Part shown: one piece after another, positions 54,152 to 62,784 of the stretch
Numbering within the stretch: the first letter of the stretch is position 1
How the letters are laid out: every line of letters starts with the position of its first letter
Assembly (NCBI GenBank): GCA_963802375.1
Contig: CAWDIJ010000010.1
Location: 1,116,001 to 1,180,000 of the forward strand
Reading direction: 5' to 3'
Origin: JACDAN01 sp963802375
GTDB lineage: Bacteria > Actinomycetota > Thermoleophilia > Gaiellales > Gaiellaceae
DNA: 64,000 bases
Made by a program: the position numbers and the translations under genes
Notes under the pieces: generated by a model
What the model saw: only the letters and a program-made list of their open reading frames with translations
Told to the model about the DNA's origin: nothing
Databases searched by the model: none

Positions 54152-54586
54152 TCAGCCTCTGAGCCTGCCTTCGCTCTCGTCGACCAGGACGATCCCGTAG
54201 AGCACGTGATCCCCGGCCAGGGCTAACCGCTCCGAGATAGCCCGATCCTTCGTGCCGAACCCGAGCCAGGGGGCCACAACGACCTCGAAGACGCCCAGGA
54301 TCGCGAGGCCGTAAGCCGCGCCCACCCAGCGTCTTCGGCGAACTCCAGCCGGAAGGATGCCGAACCCCACCCCGCCAATTGCGCCGACCCCCCAGTGAAG
54401 GAGCTCGGTAGCGGTTTCGCGGTGCTCGGGTGCGACTTGCGCTAGGAGAGCCGGGACGCCCTCGGTGGCGATCTGCTCTGGCGGAGGCTTCTGAACTAGC
54501 CCGAGATCGACGGTGATCCGGCGGACGCCCGTCATGGCCATGGCGCCGAGAACTCCTCGGGCGGCCGTCCGCAACAGGTCCTTCAT
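54152..54586 (-). CDS. Small membrane protein, hypothetical
   Basis: A 144-residue protein, MKDLLRTAARGVLGAMAMTG..., with about three hydrophobic segments (LLHWGVGAIGGVGFGILPAG; WVGAAYGLAILGVFEVVVAP). It is similar in style to YagU/DUF1440-type membrane proteins. Function unknown. Divergent from glgC. Confidence 0.65.
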   Translation of the reverse strand: MKDLLRTAARGVLGAMAMTGVRRITVDLGLVQKPPPEQIATEGVPALLAQVAPEHRETATELLHWGVGAIGGVGFGILPAGVRRRRWVGAAYGLAILGVFEVVVAPWLGFGTKDRAISERLALAGDHVLYGIVLVDESEGRLRG

Positions 54587-54760
54587 GCAGCCAACCCTAT
54601 GCCGCCAGAGGGTGTCCGAGGTCGTTGCGCGTGAAATGGCGACGAGACGCTGTACGGGTTCGATGTAGTAGGCATTGGGGAACGCCAGTACCCCACGACG
54701 TGCCATGAGCAATGAGCTTCCTGACGCCGATCCTGGCCACGCCTCTCCGGCGGCCTCGAG

Positions 54761-55888
54761 ATGAACCGACCGCGGGTTCTGGCGCTCGTGCTCGCGGGCG
54801 GCGAGGGCAGTCGCCTTGGCCCCCTGACGGACGAACGCGCGAAGCCGGCCCTCCCCTTTGCCGGCGTTTACCGGCTGATCGACTTCCCCCTGTCGAATTG
54901 CCTCCACAGTGGCATCGGCGACGTCTGGGTGATCCAGCAGTACGAGCCGCATGAACTGACGAAGCAGCTCGCCAACGGCCGGCCCTGGGATCTCGACCGC
55001 ACACGCGGCGGGCTGCGGATCCTGCATCCCTACCTCGGTGACTCGGAGAGCGGCTGGTACGAGGGGAATGCGGACGCGATCTACAGCAACCGCCAGGTGA
55101 TTGCCGACCACGATCCGGACGTGCTGCTCGTGCTCTCCGCCGACCATGTCTACAAGCTCGACTACTCGGACGTGGTCGCCCACCACCTCGATTCCGGCGC
55201 CTCTGTGACCATGGTCACCACCAGCGTCGCGAAAGAGGAGGCGTCGCGGTACGGCGTCGTTCGCGTCGACGGAGATGGACGGGTCAGTGAATTTGAGTAC
55301 AAGCCCGATGCTCCAGAAAGCGACGTGATCACGACGGAGGTCTTCGCATACGAGACGCGCAGTCTGCTGCGAACTCTCGACGAGCTCGCCGAGGAGGGAG
55401 ACGGCTCCAGCATCCGCGACTTCGGGCATGAGCTCCTCCCTCGACTGGTCGACGAGGGCGCGGCGCGGGCGTTCGAGCTCGACGGATACTGGCGCGACGT
55501 CGGGACGATCGACAGCTACTGGGAGGCGCACATGGAGCTGCTCGCCGCCGAGCCGCCGCTGACGCTCGACGATCCCGCATGGCCAATCCTGACCATGGGC
55601 CTGCAGCGGCCGCCCGCGCGGATCGAAGGGTCGGCGACTATCGACGGCTGCCTCGTCGCTGGGGGGTCGAACGTCCGCGGAACCGTCGCGCGCTCGGTAA
55701 TCGGCCCCGGCGTCGTCGTCGAGGAAGGGGCCGAGGTTCGAGACGCCGTCCTCCTCCATGACAGCCATGTCGGCGCTCGCGCGCGTGTGACACGCGCGAT
55801 CGTGGACGAGCAGGCCGACGTCAGCGAGGACACGGTCGTTGGCGGCAGCGACGAAATCACGGTGGTAGCAGCGCGGCTGGATCAGTGA
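54761..55888 (+). CDS. glgC: Glucose-1-phosphate adenylyltransferase
   Basis: A 375-residue nucleotidyltransferase. LVLAGGEGSRLGPLTDERAK is the nucleotide-binding loop, YRLIDFPLSNC and GWYEGNADAIYSN match GlgC, LSADHVYKLDY has the metal Asp, and the C-terminal left-handed beta helix (GSATIDGCLVAGGSNV) is present. It makes ADP-glucose for glycogen or trehalose synthesis. It is some 30-50 residues shorter than most GlgC, mainly at the C-terminus. ATG 54761 lacks a strong Shine-Dalgarno. Confidence 0.88.
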   Translation: MNRPRVLALVLAGGEGSRLGPLTDERAKPALPFAGVYRLIDFPLSNCLHSGIGDVWVIQQYEPHELTKQLANGRPWDLDRTRGGLRILHPYLGDSESGWYEGNADAIYSNRQVIADHDPDVLLVLSADHVYKLDYSDVVAHHLDSGASVTMVTTSVAKEEASRYGVVRVDGDGRVSEFEYKPDAPESDVITTEVFAYETRSLLRTLDELAEEGDGSSIRDFGHELLPRLVDEGAARAFELDGYWRDVGTIDSYWEAHMELLAAEPPLTLDDPAWPILTMGLQRPPARIEGSATIDGCLVAGGSNVRGTVARSVIGPGVVVEEGAEVRDAVLLHDSHVGARARVTRAIVDEQADVSEDTVVGGSDEITVVAARLDQ

Positions 55889-55976
55889 CCCTCGGCCGAG
55901 CCGAAACGTCGAGTCCCAACGCGAATCCGCACTTCAGTCCCAGCTAGCTCCGCGAGTCGACCACGTTGGGCTGTGT

Positions 55977-56183
55977 TCAGCGCTCCTCCTTAGCATCCTT
56001 TCCGCCGACCAGGCCCTCGATCGCTTCGCCCACCTTCGAAGGCTTCGGGACGAAATCGCCGATGGTTTCCCGAGCGTCCGCGGACAGGCCAAGCTCAATG
56101 CGCATGAGTGCCGTGTTCGCCACCCTCTCGATCATGGCGCGCGTCTCGGCGCCAAGCTCGAACTCGACCGTGAAAAGTGCCAC
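55977..56183 (-). CDS. Small hypothetical protein
   Basis: A 68-residue soluble protein (ALFTVEFELGAETRAMIERV...) from GTG 56183 with GGAGGAGG just upstream. Charged and helical, with a Lys/Glu-rich end. No family recognised. The strong ribosome site supports a real gene. Confidence 0.6.
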   Translation of the reverse strand: MALFTVEFELGAETRAMIERVANTALMRIELGLSADARETIGDFVPKPSKVGEAIEGLVGGKDAKEER

Positions 56184-56248
56184 GCCTCCTCCTTCGCCTC
56201 GGTGATCTAGCCGCTTCTTGAACCGATGCTAGACCGCTGCCGGTCGAG

Positions 56249-57517
56249 TCACTCCCCGGCTCTGCTCGTGACCGGCAACGGCGGCACCTCGGGGGCGCCC
56301 GGACCCGCCTCCCTCAGCCGGTAGATCCAGAAGACCGGCAGCAGCACGATCGCCGCGGCGCCGAACGCGAGCGCGGTGACGCCGAGGAAGTCGAGCGCGA
56401 AGCCGCCGAGCAGCGCGAGGCCGGCGCCGAGGAGAGCGGCGACGAGGTCGTTCGCACCGAGGAGCTTGCCGCGCTCGGCCGGTGCCGTGCTGTCGGCGAG
56501 CTGGGCGGTCGCCGCGACGAACGAGACGTTCCAGCCGAGACCGAGGCCGAAGAGCAGGACGCCCGTCATCCAGACACCCTCGAACACCTGGATCCCCGCG
56601 CACGAGGCGGACATGACGATCAGGCCCGTCGCCAGCGCCCGGGTGCGGCCGACACGGTCGATCACCGGGCCGATCACCAGCACGAGCGCGTACATCCCGA
56701 GCACGTGCGCCCCGATGATCGGGAAGATCAGGTGCTGCGCGTGCTCGCGGTGGTCGACGACGACGTACCCGGTCAGGTTCATGACGGAGACCATCACCGC
56801 CATCGAGGCGAACCCTGCGAGGAGCGCCGGGATCACGCCCGGCCTGCGGACGATCTCGGCCAGCGGCGCCGCCGGTTGCGGCGGCCCGTCCTCGGCCGGC
56901 GAGATCAGCTCGGCGATGCGCTTCGGGTCGGGCCGCACGTTCAGGGCGAGCACCAGGGCGACGAGGGACAGGACGCCCGCGCCGAGCCACGGGATCGTCA
57001 GGACGCTCGCCTCGAGCTCGTCCTTCCCGGAGAAGATCGGGCTGAAGACGGCGGGCCCGAGGATCGCTCCGACGACGGCTCCGCTGAGCACGTAGGCGAT
57101 GCCGCGCGCGCGGCGCTCGGGCGGGTACATGTCGCCGGCCGCGGTGCGGGTGAGCAGCGAGACGCCGCCCGAGGATCCGATCAGGGCGAAGCCGACGATC
57201 ACCGGCACGGCCTGCTCGGTCGCAGTCCCGAGTGCGGTCAGCGCGCAGCCGGTGGCGCCGCCGAGGAACCCGACGGCGATGATCGGCACCCGGCCGAATC
57301 GGTCCATCGCCCATCCGGCCGGGAGGGCGGTCAGGGCGGAGGCGGTCAGGAAGATCGCCGGCCCGAGCCCGAGCAGCGCCTCGAAGCCGGTGACGAGCAC
57401 GAAGGTCAGGGAGGAGACGGCGGCGACGAGCTGCAGCACCGCCGAGTTCACCGCCATCGTCGCCGCGAGCAGGATCGTGTTGCGGCGGATCGGGAGGTCG
57501 GCGGGCACCGCGCTCAC
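56249..57517 (-). CDS. MFS transporter
   Basis: About 422 residues with 12 predicted membrane segments. The loop 2-3 motif is AGWAMDRFGRVPIIAVGFLG and the second-half copy is GPVIDRVGRTRALATG. A central cytoplasmic loop (NVRPDPKRIAELISPAEDGP) separates the halves. GTG 57517 (SAVPADLPIRRNTILL) is preferred over a longer frame whose start is charged and non-conserved. The substrate is unknown. Confidence 0.85.
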   Translation of the reverse strand: MSAVPADLPIRRNTILLAATMAVNSAVLQLVAAVSSLTFVLVTGFEALLGLGPAIFLTASALTALPAGWAMDRFGRVPIIAVGFLGGATGCALTALGTATEQAVPVIVGFALIGSSGGVSLLTRTAAGDMYPPERRARGIAYVLSGAVVGAILGPAVFSPIFSGKDELEASVLTIPWLGAGVLSLVALVLALNVRPDPKRIAELISPAEDGPPQPAAPLAEIVRRPGVIPALLAGFASMAVMVSVMNLTGYVVVDHREHAQHLIFPIIGAHVLGMYALVLVIGPVIDRVGRTRALATGLIVMSASCAGIQVFEGVWMTGVLLFGLGLGWNVSFVAATAQLADSTAPAERGKLLGANDLVAALLGAGLALLGGFALDFLGVTALAFGAAAIVLLPVFWIYRLREAGPGAPEVPPLPVTSRAGE

Positions 57518-57630
57518 CGGGAGATGATCGCAGCCGGGCCGAGGCCGGCCGCGGGCCCAATCGCCAATGCGTCCGACGGCAATCGGACGCAAGGAGACCG
57601 CGGAGGGACGCGGCTACAATCGATCCTCGC

Positions 57631-57703
57631 GCCCTCTTAGCTCAGTTGGTAGAGCACCTCCATGGTAAGGAGGGGGTCTCCGGTTCGAGTCCGGAAGAGG
57701 GCT
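57631..57703 (+). tRNA. tRNA-Thr (GGT)
   Basis: A 73-base cloverleaf: acceptor GCCCTCT with AGAGGGC, anticodon loop ATGGTAA, anticodon stem CCTCC/GGAGG, T-arm TCCGG-TTCGAGT-CCGGA. A -10 box TACAAT (57615-57620) lies 10 bases upstream. The tRNA end borders an island-like region with a partial second tRNA-Thr at 59640. Confidence 0.95.
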
Positions 57704-57752
57704 TGGCTCAACCAGGCGGAATCCGGGCCTGTGGACAGTCACTCGGAGGGCC

Positions 57753-57775
57753 GCGTGATCAGCCTGGTGATCAGT
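57753..57775 (+). repeat. Copy 1 of a 23-bp repeat next to tRNA-Thr
   Basis: GCGTGATCAGCCTGGTGATC plus AGTA, containing GTGATCA twice. A near-identical copy lies at 59529-59551, just before the partial tRNA-Thr. The pair brackets the stretch holding the 58137 and 58580 genes. A reverse-strand T-arm-like segment follows at about 57780-57806. Confidence 0.55.
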
Positions 57776-58136
57776 AGAGGCCGGGGGCGGGGGTCGAACC
57801 CGCGACTTCTCGACCACGGATCATGAGAGAGGCGTCCTCGGCCTTCTCCCCCATGAGCCGACCCACCTGCGCAACGGCCTGACCGCTCATCGGGCCGGTA
57901 GCGCGACTCTCCTTGATCCAGCCCGGCGACGTGCTAGCTAGCTCTTCCCAACGCGAACGTCGCTCGGCGTCAGAACATCGACACAGGTACCGAGCACCGT
58001 GACCGGAGCGTCAGACCTGTGAACCACCCGTCGCCGGTTCAGCACCGGCACCTTCCGAGCGACGAAGCCGCTCGTACACCTTCCGGACGTAGAAGTCAGC
58101 GAGCAGATCTCGGATGGCGCAGGCGGGAGGTGCCTC

Positions 58137-58394
58137 GTGAGCGACGAGCAGGACTACCCCTACTTCACCGGCATGCCGGAGGATGTCAGCTACCGGCTGA
58201 GGAGCGAAGGACTGATCGAGGCAGCCGAGTACGCCCTGCCGAAGCTGCGTAACTGGTTGCGCCGCCCCGAGCACCGGGGCTTCCGGCTGGCGAGCTTCGA
58301 GCTGGTCGAGGGCCAGGTCATGCAGGCGCTGGTGCAGGACGGCTGGAGGGACGTGATGCTCGTCTGGACGCCCAGCGGCTGGGAGCGGATGTGA
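58137..58394 (+). CDS. Hypothetical protein in the tRNA-Thr island
   Basis: An 85-residue protein (SDEQDYPYFTGMPEDVSYRL...) with ENTRY-like composition of a small folded protein: LRRPEHRGFRLASFELVEGQ and a Trp-rich end WRDVMLVWTPSGWERM. Start GTG 58137. No family recognised. It lies inside the repeat-flanked stretch. Confidence 0.55.
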   Translation: MSDEQDYPYFTGMPEDVSYRLRSEGLIEAAEYALPKLRNWLRRPEHRGFRLASFELVEGQVMQALVQDGWRDVMLVWTPSGWERM

Positions 58395-58579
58395 TGAGCG
58401 GCTGGACGCGGCGTGAGCAGCAAGCTCGATCCACTGGGCCTGCGGGTTGTACCCCCGGGGGGCGTTTCCCGGAGTCCCAGCAGCAGCTGGCAGGTCAGGC
58501 GACAGCACGCTCGCCCATGCGAATGTTCGTGTTGCGCACCATTTCCGACAGCTGGATCAAATCGACTGGGGAGGCTGCT

Positions 58580-59212
58580 GTGACTTATCAAGTGGCGAGT
58601 GTCGACGAGTTGCAGGACATCGACTACCGGCAGGACACGCATCTGCGTCCGGTGCGTCACCACTTCGGGATCACCGCTTTCGGGACGAACGCTTGGACAG
58701 CTGCAAACGTGGGTGATCGGCTGATGCCCGAACACGAGGAGGACGAGGGCAGTGAAGAGCTCTACAGCGTGCTTCGCGGCCACGCTCGATTCGAGATCGA
58801 CGGAAACACCGTTGACGCACCGCAGGGAACGCTGGTGTTCGTCCCGCCGTTGGTGAACCGCACCGCCTACGCGGAGGAGCCGCAAACAGTCGTGCTCGCG
58901 GTCGGCAGCACCGTCGGGAAGCCGTATGAGGCCGGTGGCTGGGAGGTCTGGGCCGAGTTCGAGACAGCCTACGAAGCCGGCGACTACGTCGGCGTGGTTG
59001 AACGGGGGCGGAGCACCCTCGAAGCGAGCGGCTACGCGACACCGTTTTACAATCTTGCTTGTTGCGAGGCATTCACTGGTCAGACCAAGGAGGCGATCGA
59101 ACACCTACGCGTTGCGTTCGAGCGGCGGCCCAGCCTTCGCAAGATCGCTATGGAAGACAGTGATCTCGATCCCCTCCGGAACGAGCGCGCGTTCATCCAA
59201 CTCTTCGGCTAA
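58580..59212 (+). CDS. Cupin-domain protein with TPR-like tail
   Basis: A 210-residue protein. A cupin barrel (MPEHEEDEGSEELYSVLRGH; FEIDGNTVDAPQGTLVFVPP) is followed by a TPR-like helical tail (TPFYNLACCEAFTGQTKEAI). Start GTG 58580 is chosen for GGGGAGG seven bases upstream; longer frames begin with non-conserved sequence. This cupin-TPR pairing is common in actinobacteria, with unknown role. Confidence 0.75.
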   Translation: MTYQVASVDELQDIDYRQDTHLRPVRHHFGITAFGTNAWTAANVGDRLMPEHEEDEGSEELYSVLRGHARFEIDGNTVDAPQGTLVFVPPLVNRTAYAEEPQTVVLAVGSTVGKPYEAGGWEVWAEFETAYEAGDYVGVVERGRSTLEASGYATPFYNLACCEAFTGQTKEAIEHLRVAFERRPSLRKIAMEDSDLDPLRNERAFIQLFG

Positions 59213-59528
59213 CGAGCGCGGCTGATGGAAGTCTCTTAGACCGCACGCGGCTGACGACGTATAACCAGTCGGCTCGCGCTGGGGTGACATTCCCGAACAC
59301 TGGCCGACGCAGGTGGTGCGGCTAGATTCGTCACGCTGACTGCCGTACTTCTAAGTCTTCGGCCGTCGAGTCGGTAGCGCGCGGCACTGTGCCGACAACG
59401 GCTGGGTGCTGCGAAACAGCTACCGCAAGCTCGCGTTCGTACCGACCAGGGCCGCGTGCTGACGTAGACCCCTCACCGGCACGAGCGCGACTGGAGCGGC
59501 CCCTGACGGGGCCGTTTCTCTGTGCCCG

Positions 59529-59551
59529 GCGTGATCAGCCGGTGATCAGTA
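59529..59551 (+). repeat. Copy 2 of the 23-bp repeat
   Basis: GCGTGATCAGCCGGTGATCA plus GTA, one base shorter in the middle than copy 1 at 57753. It is 89 bases before the partial tRNA-Thr. The 427 bases from 59213 to 59639 hold no gene I can support. Confidence 0.55.
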
Positions 59552-59639
59552 CCACCCGGCCACAACGGGCGTAGTCGGCTCTCAGGGGAGGTCAGATTCC
59601 GTGGAACGAAGCCGGCTGGGGCCGGTAGCGGCTGTCTCT

Positions 59640-59688
59640 CACCTCCATGGTAAGGAGGGGGTCGGCGGTTCGAGTCCGCCAGAGGGCT
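59640..59688 (+). pseudogene. Partial tRNA-Thr (3' part)
   Basis: The last 49 bases of a tRNA-Thr: CACCTCCATGGTAAGGAGGG and the T-arm and acceptor end AGAGGGC match the intact gene at 57631, but the acceptor 5' half and D-arm are missing. The T-stem differs by paired changes (GGCGG/CCGCC for TCCGG/CCGGA), so it derives from a different tRNA-Thr gene. It marks a probable attachment site. Confidence 0.7.
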
Positions 59689-59763
59689 TGCATAAAAGTG
59701 CCTGCAAATCGGCGCTTTAGTGTTGTCTGTTCGCTGAACACGCGGACACATTCCGGACACATC
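59683..59763 (+). repeat. Att-like segment, order X then Y
   Basis: Block X (AGGGCTTG, then CCTGCAAATCG and GTGTTG) is followed by block Y (GTTGTCTGT...GAACA and CGGACACA-N4-CGGACACAT). The same blocks occur at 62462-62573 in the order Y then X. Confidence 0.5.
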
Positions 59764-59888
59764 TGCGGTACGCGCGACGCACTGCGACGCCTCACGACGT
59801 CTGTCGACAAGGCATTGATACCCAGTCGATGCGTCGAGCTAGGAAACTCCCTGCTAATGACCAGCTTCAGTTGTCCGCGCAGGCGAGG

Positions 59889-59984
59889 GCGGCAGACGCC
59901 AACCACCTCGTGGCCGCGATCCAGTAAGTGCTTGACCATGTACTGCCCCAGCTTCCCGGAGGCTCCAACGATGCACACCTTCAT
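59889..59984 (-). pseudogene. Truncated NAD(P)-binding Rossmann gene
   Basis: The first 32 residues (MKVCIVGASGKLGQYMVKHL, then LDRGHEVVGVCR) are the dinucleotide-binding start of an NAD(P)H-binding SDR-like protein. After that the sequence stops matching any such family and runs into the att-like segment. The gene seems cut by insertion or deletion at the island border. Confidence 0.65.
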
Positions 59985-60010
59985 CGGCAACTCCTCTCGA
60001 CCGGCTGTGC

Positions 60011-62237
60011 CTACCCCACCTGTGGGGCGGGTCGGGTAGGTGTCTCGGGCTCGAGAGGCGATGGCTCGACGCGGAGGATGCGCGCGGCCCAGTCGGGGAG
60101 CCACCAGTTCCAGCGGCCGAAGAGGGCGACGGCTGCGGGAGCGAGGATGCCGCGGATGATCGTGGCGTCGATCAGGATGCCGAGGCCGAGCGCGGTGGCG
60201 AAGAGCTTCGCCTCCGTGCCCGGCTGGAGCGCGAACGCGACGAACGCGAGGAAGAGGATCAGCGCCGCGCTCGTGACGAGCCGGCCGGTTCGGCCGATCC
60301 CCTCGACGATGGCGGTCTCGGTCGAGCCGGTGCGGTCGTATGCCTCCCGCATCCGGCTGATGATGAAGACCTGGTAGTCCATCGAGATGCCGAAGAGGAA
60401 GGCGAAGATGACGACCGGCAACTCGACGTTGATCGCCTGCGTCGCCTCGATTCCCCAGATCGCCTCGGAGCCGAAGCCCTTTTGGTAGATGAGCACGATC
60501 AGTCCCCAGGCTGCCGCGACGGAGAGCAGGTTCAGGAGGACGGCCTTGAGCGGCAGGATCAGCGAGCGGAACGCGCGCGCGAGCAGGATGAAGGTGAGGA
60601 TCGAGATCAGCGCGACCATCAGCGGGAAATTGCCGTAGACGGCCTCGAGGAAGTCGGCACCCTGCGCCGCCTCACCACCGATCGTCACCTCTGCCGGCAG
60701 CGCCTCCGCGTCGGCGCGCAGGCGATCGAGCGTCTCACGGCCCGCCGGCGAGTTCCCATCCGCAGTCGGGAAGACAACGACGATCGCCGTCCCGTCTCGC
60801 CGCCACTCGGCCGGTGCTGCGGCGCTGCGCACACCATCGACCTGCGCGAGCGCCTGCGCGACATCACCGGGGTCACCCGAGCGAACGAGCGCGTCGAAGG
60901 GCGAGAGCGGCCCGGTGCCGATGCCGGAGCCCTCCAGGCTCTCGAGGCCTGAGCGAGCAGGCCCCTCCTTCGAAAGCGAGGAAGCGAGGGGGTTCCCGAG
61001 CTGGATGTTCGCGGCCGCGAACACCAGCGCCACCAGCACTGCGGTCGAAGCGACGGCTGCGGGCCAGCGGTAGCGCACGATCAGACGCGCCCAGCCCGAC
61101 CAGCCACGACTCGCCTGCGCGTCGCGTCGGTTCCGAGGCCAGTCGAATCGTGGCCCGATGGTCGCCAGCAGGACCGGCAGCAACGTGACCGCCACAACGA
61201 CGCTGACCAGCGCGATCATCAGCCCGGCGATGCCGATGCTGCGCATGAACGGCACCGGCAGAACGAGCAGCGCGAGCAACGAGATCGCCACGGTGGTGCC
61301 GCTGAAGACGACGGCGGTACCGGCGTGCTGCATCGCGTTCCGCACCGCCAGCTCGTTCGGTGACGCCCGGCCGCTGCCGTTCCTCCCGCCAGCGGACGAC
61401 GACAAGGAGCGCGTAGTCGATCGCGATCCCCAGCCCGATCAAGGCCACCAGGAACTGGACGATCACCGAGACGTCGGTCACGCTCGCGAGCGGCCAGACC
61501 AGAAGGAACGTCGTCGGGATCGCGACCAGCGCCATCAAGAGCGGCACAAAAGCCATGAACGAGCGGAAGACAAAGGCGAGGACGAGCAGCGCGCCCAGCG
61601 CGGCCAATAGCGTTCCCAGTACGACGCCGGCGCCGTCGCCCTCGTTGTCCCCGGCGGAGGCGCGGAGCGCGTCGAGCCCCGTCACCTCGACCGCCGATCC
61701 GCCAACCGTGACGCCCGCCAGCGCGGCTTGCGCCTCGCGGGCCTCCTCCTGCCCGGGGTCGACACCGCCCTTGGCCGGGATGTAGACGAGCGCGAAGGTG
61801 GTGCGGCCGTCGTCGGAGACGAACGCCCGGTCGCCGGTCGAGGCAAAGGAGGCACTGATCGATTCCGGCAGCGCCGCCTCCACCTTCGCCAGCGCCGCAT
61901 CAAGCTCCGCGCGGACGCCGGGCGAATCAACTGTCGTCCCCTGCGGGAGCGTCACCACGGGCACGATCGGCGCGACGTCGCCGCCGGCGCCGTAGATCTC
62001 GGCGAGCTCCTTGTTCGTCTCGAAGCCCTCACGCCCGGGAACGTTGAACTGCTGCGACAAGGAACTGCCCGCCGGCCCAACCGCGGCGACGGCAGCGACC
62101 CAGATCACCAACCAGAGACCGAGGACGAGTCGCTTGTGGCTCAGAACCCAGTCGGTCAGCGCGGCCATCGAGCCGCTCCCTGAGTCCTGAGAATCCGACG
62201 GCAACAGCCCCTCGGTGCGAGTGTTCCGACCCTTCAT
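60011..62237 (-). CDS. MMPL/RND-family transporter (one-base frameshift)
   Basis: About 741 residues with the two-fold MMPL layout: a membrane helix (LVLGLWLVIWVAAVAAVGPA), a large outer loop, five helices including IGLGIAIDYALLVVVRWREE, then the repeat with LFGISMDYQVFIISRMREAY. The frame breaks near 61373-61385; both halves are conserved and the total length is one base over a multiple of three. These proteins export lipids, peptides or drugs with proton motive force. ATG 62237 is the first start; MAALTDW 23 codons in is possible. Confidence 0.87.
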
Positions 62238-62461
62238 GGTGACCCCCTCCTAATCGCGCCCACGCGGAATGTGCTCCTCAACGTCGAGGGGCGGCGCAGG
62301 CCAGCGAGTTCAGCAGCCTAGCGCTTGTCTCAAAGGGAGGCGCTCCGGTGCAGGTCGCTACTGCGTTCAACAGTTGCTGTCATTCCTGCCGGACTCTTCT
62401 CCCCGGCAGGACGCTGCCTCTACGCGGTTGCGCGTTTCCCCTGGTCCCTCCCCCAAACGCC

Positions 62462-62573
62462 GTTGTCTGTGTGAACAACATGCTGCGGACACAAAACGGA
62501 CACATCAGAAACGACACGCGCGACGTCGTCCGTCAAAGGGCTTGAAGTACCTGCAAATCGCCACCTTGTGTTG
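62462..62573 (+). repeat. Att-like segment, order Y then X
   Basis: Block Y (GTTGTCTGT, CGGACACA-N4-CGGACACAT, ACGCGCGACG) then block X (AGGGCTTG, CCTGCAAATCG, TTGTGTTG). It is the permuted partner of 59683-59763. The rest of 62238-62784 holds no gene I can support. Confidence 0.5.
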
Positions 62574-62784
62574 CCTGGTCAGGCGCTGTCCCCGAAGATG
62601 AGTATGGAGGGGGTCATGACTCGCCCGATTGCAGGGGCTTTTCAGTCAGAGCGGATGTCGCGGGCCGGGGTGAGGGGGCACTCTGAGGGAACACCGGAGT
62701 GCACAACCTCCTCTTCGGTGCGGGCGGAAGTCGCGGTCGCGTCAGCTGTCGAGGCCGCGACAGCTTGAACAAGCCGTGTGGGCG

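Noticed and set aside
56376..57640. Plus-strand frames opposite the MFS transporter
   Set aside because: Composition is biased and no motif is present, while the minus strand shows 12 membrane segments.
57614..57817. Minus-strand frame encoding a peptide with PDSNRRPPPYHG
   Set aside because: This is the well-known false protein produced by translating a tRNA-Thr gene in reverse.
57780..57880. Possible minus-strand tRNA with a T-arm GCGGG-TTCGACC-CCCGC
   Set aside because: Only the T-arm fits; I could not fold an acceptor, D-arm and anticodon arm, so at most a tRNA remnant.
58447..58462. ACCCCCGGGGGG palindrome thought to be a third pilus-type repeat
   Set aside because: It has no loop and lacks the final T of the GGGGGT arm, and no pilus gene is near.
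59647..60039. Plus-strand frame starting MVRRGSAVRVRQRAC
   Set aside because: Its start is translated partial tRNA-Thr and the rest is repeat sequence; no protein support.
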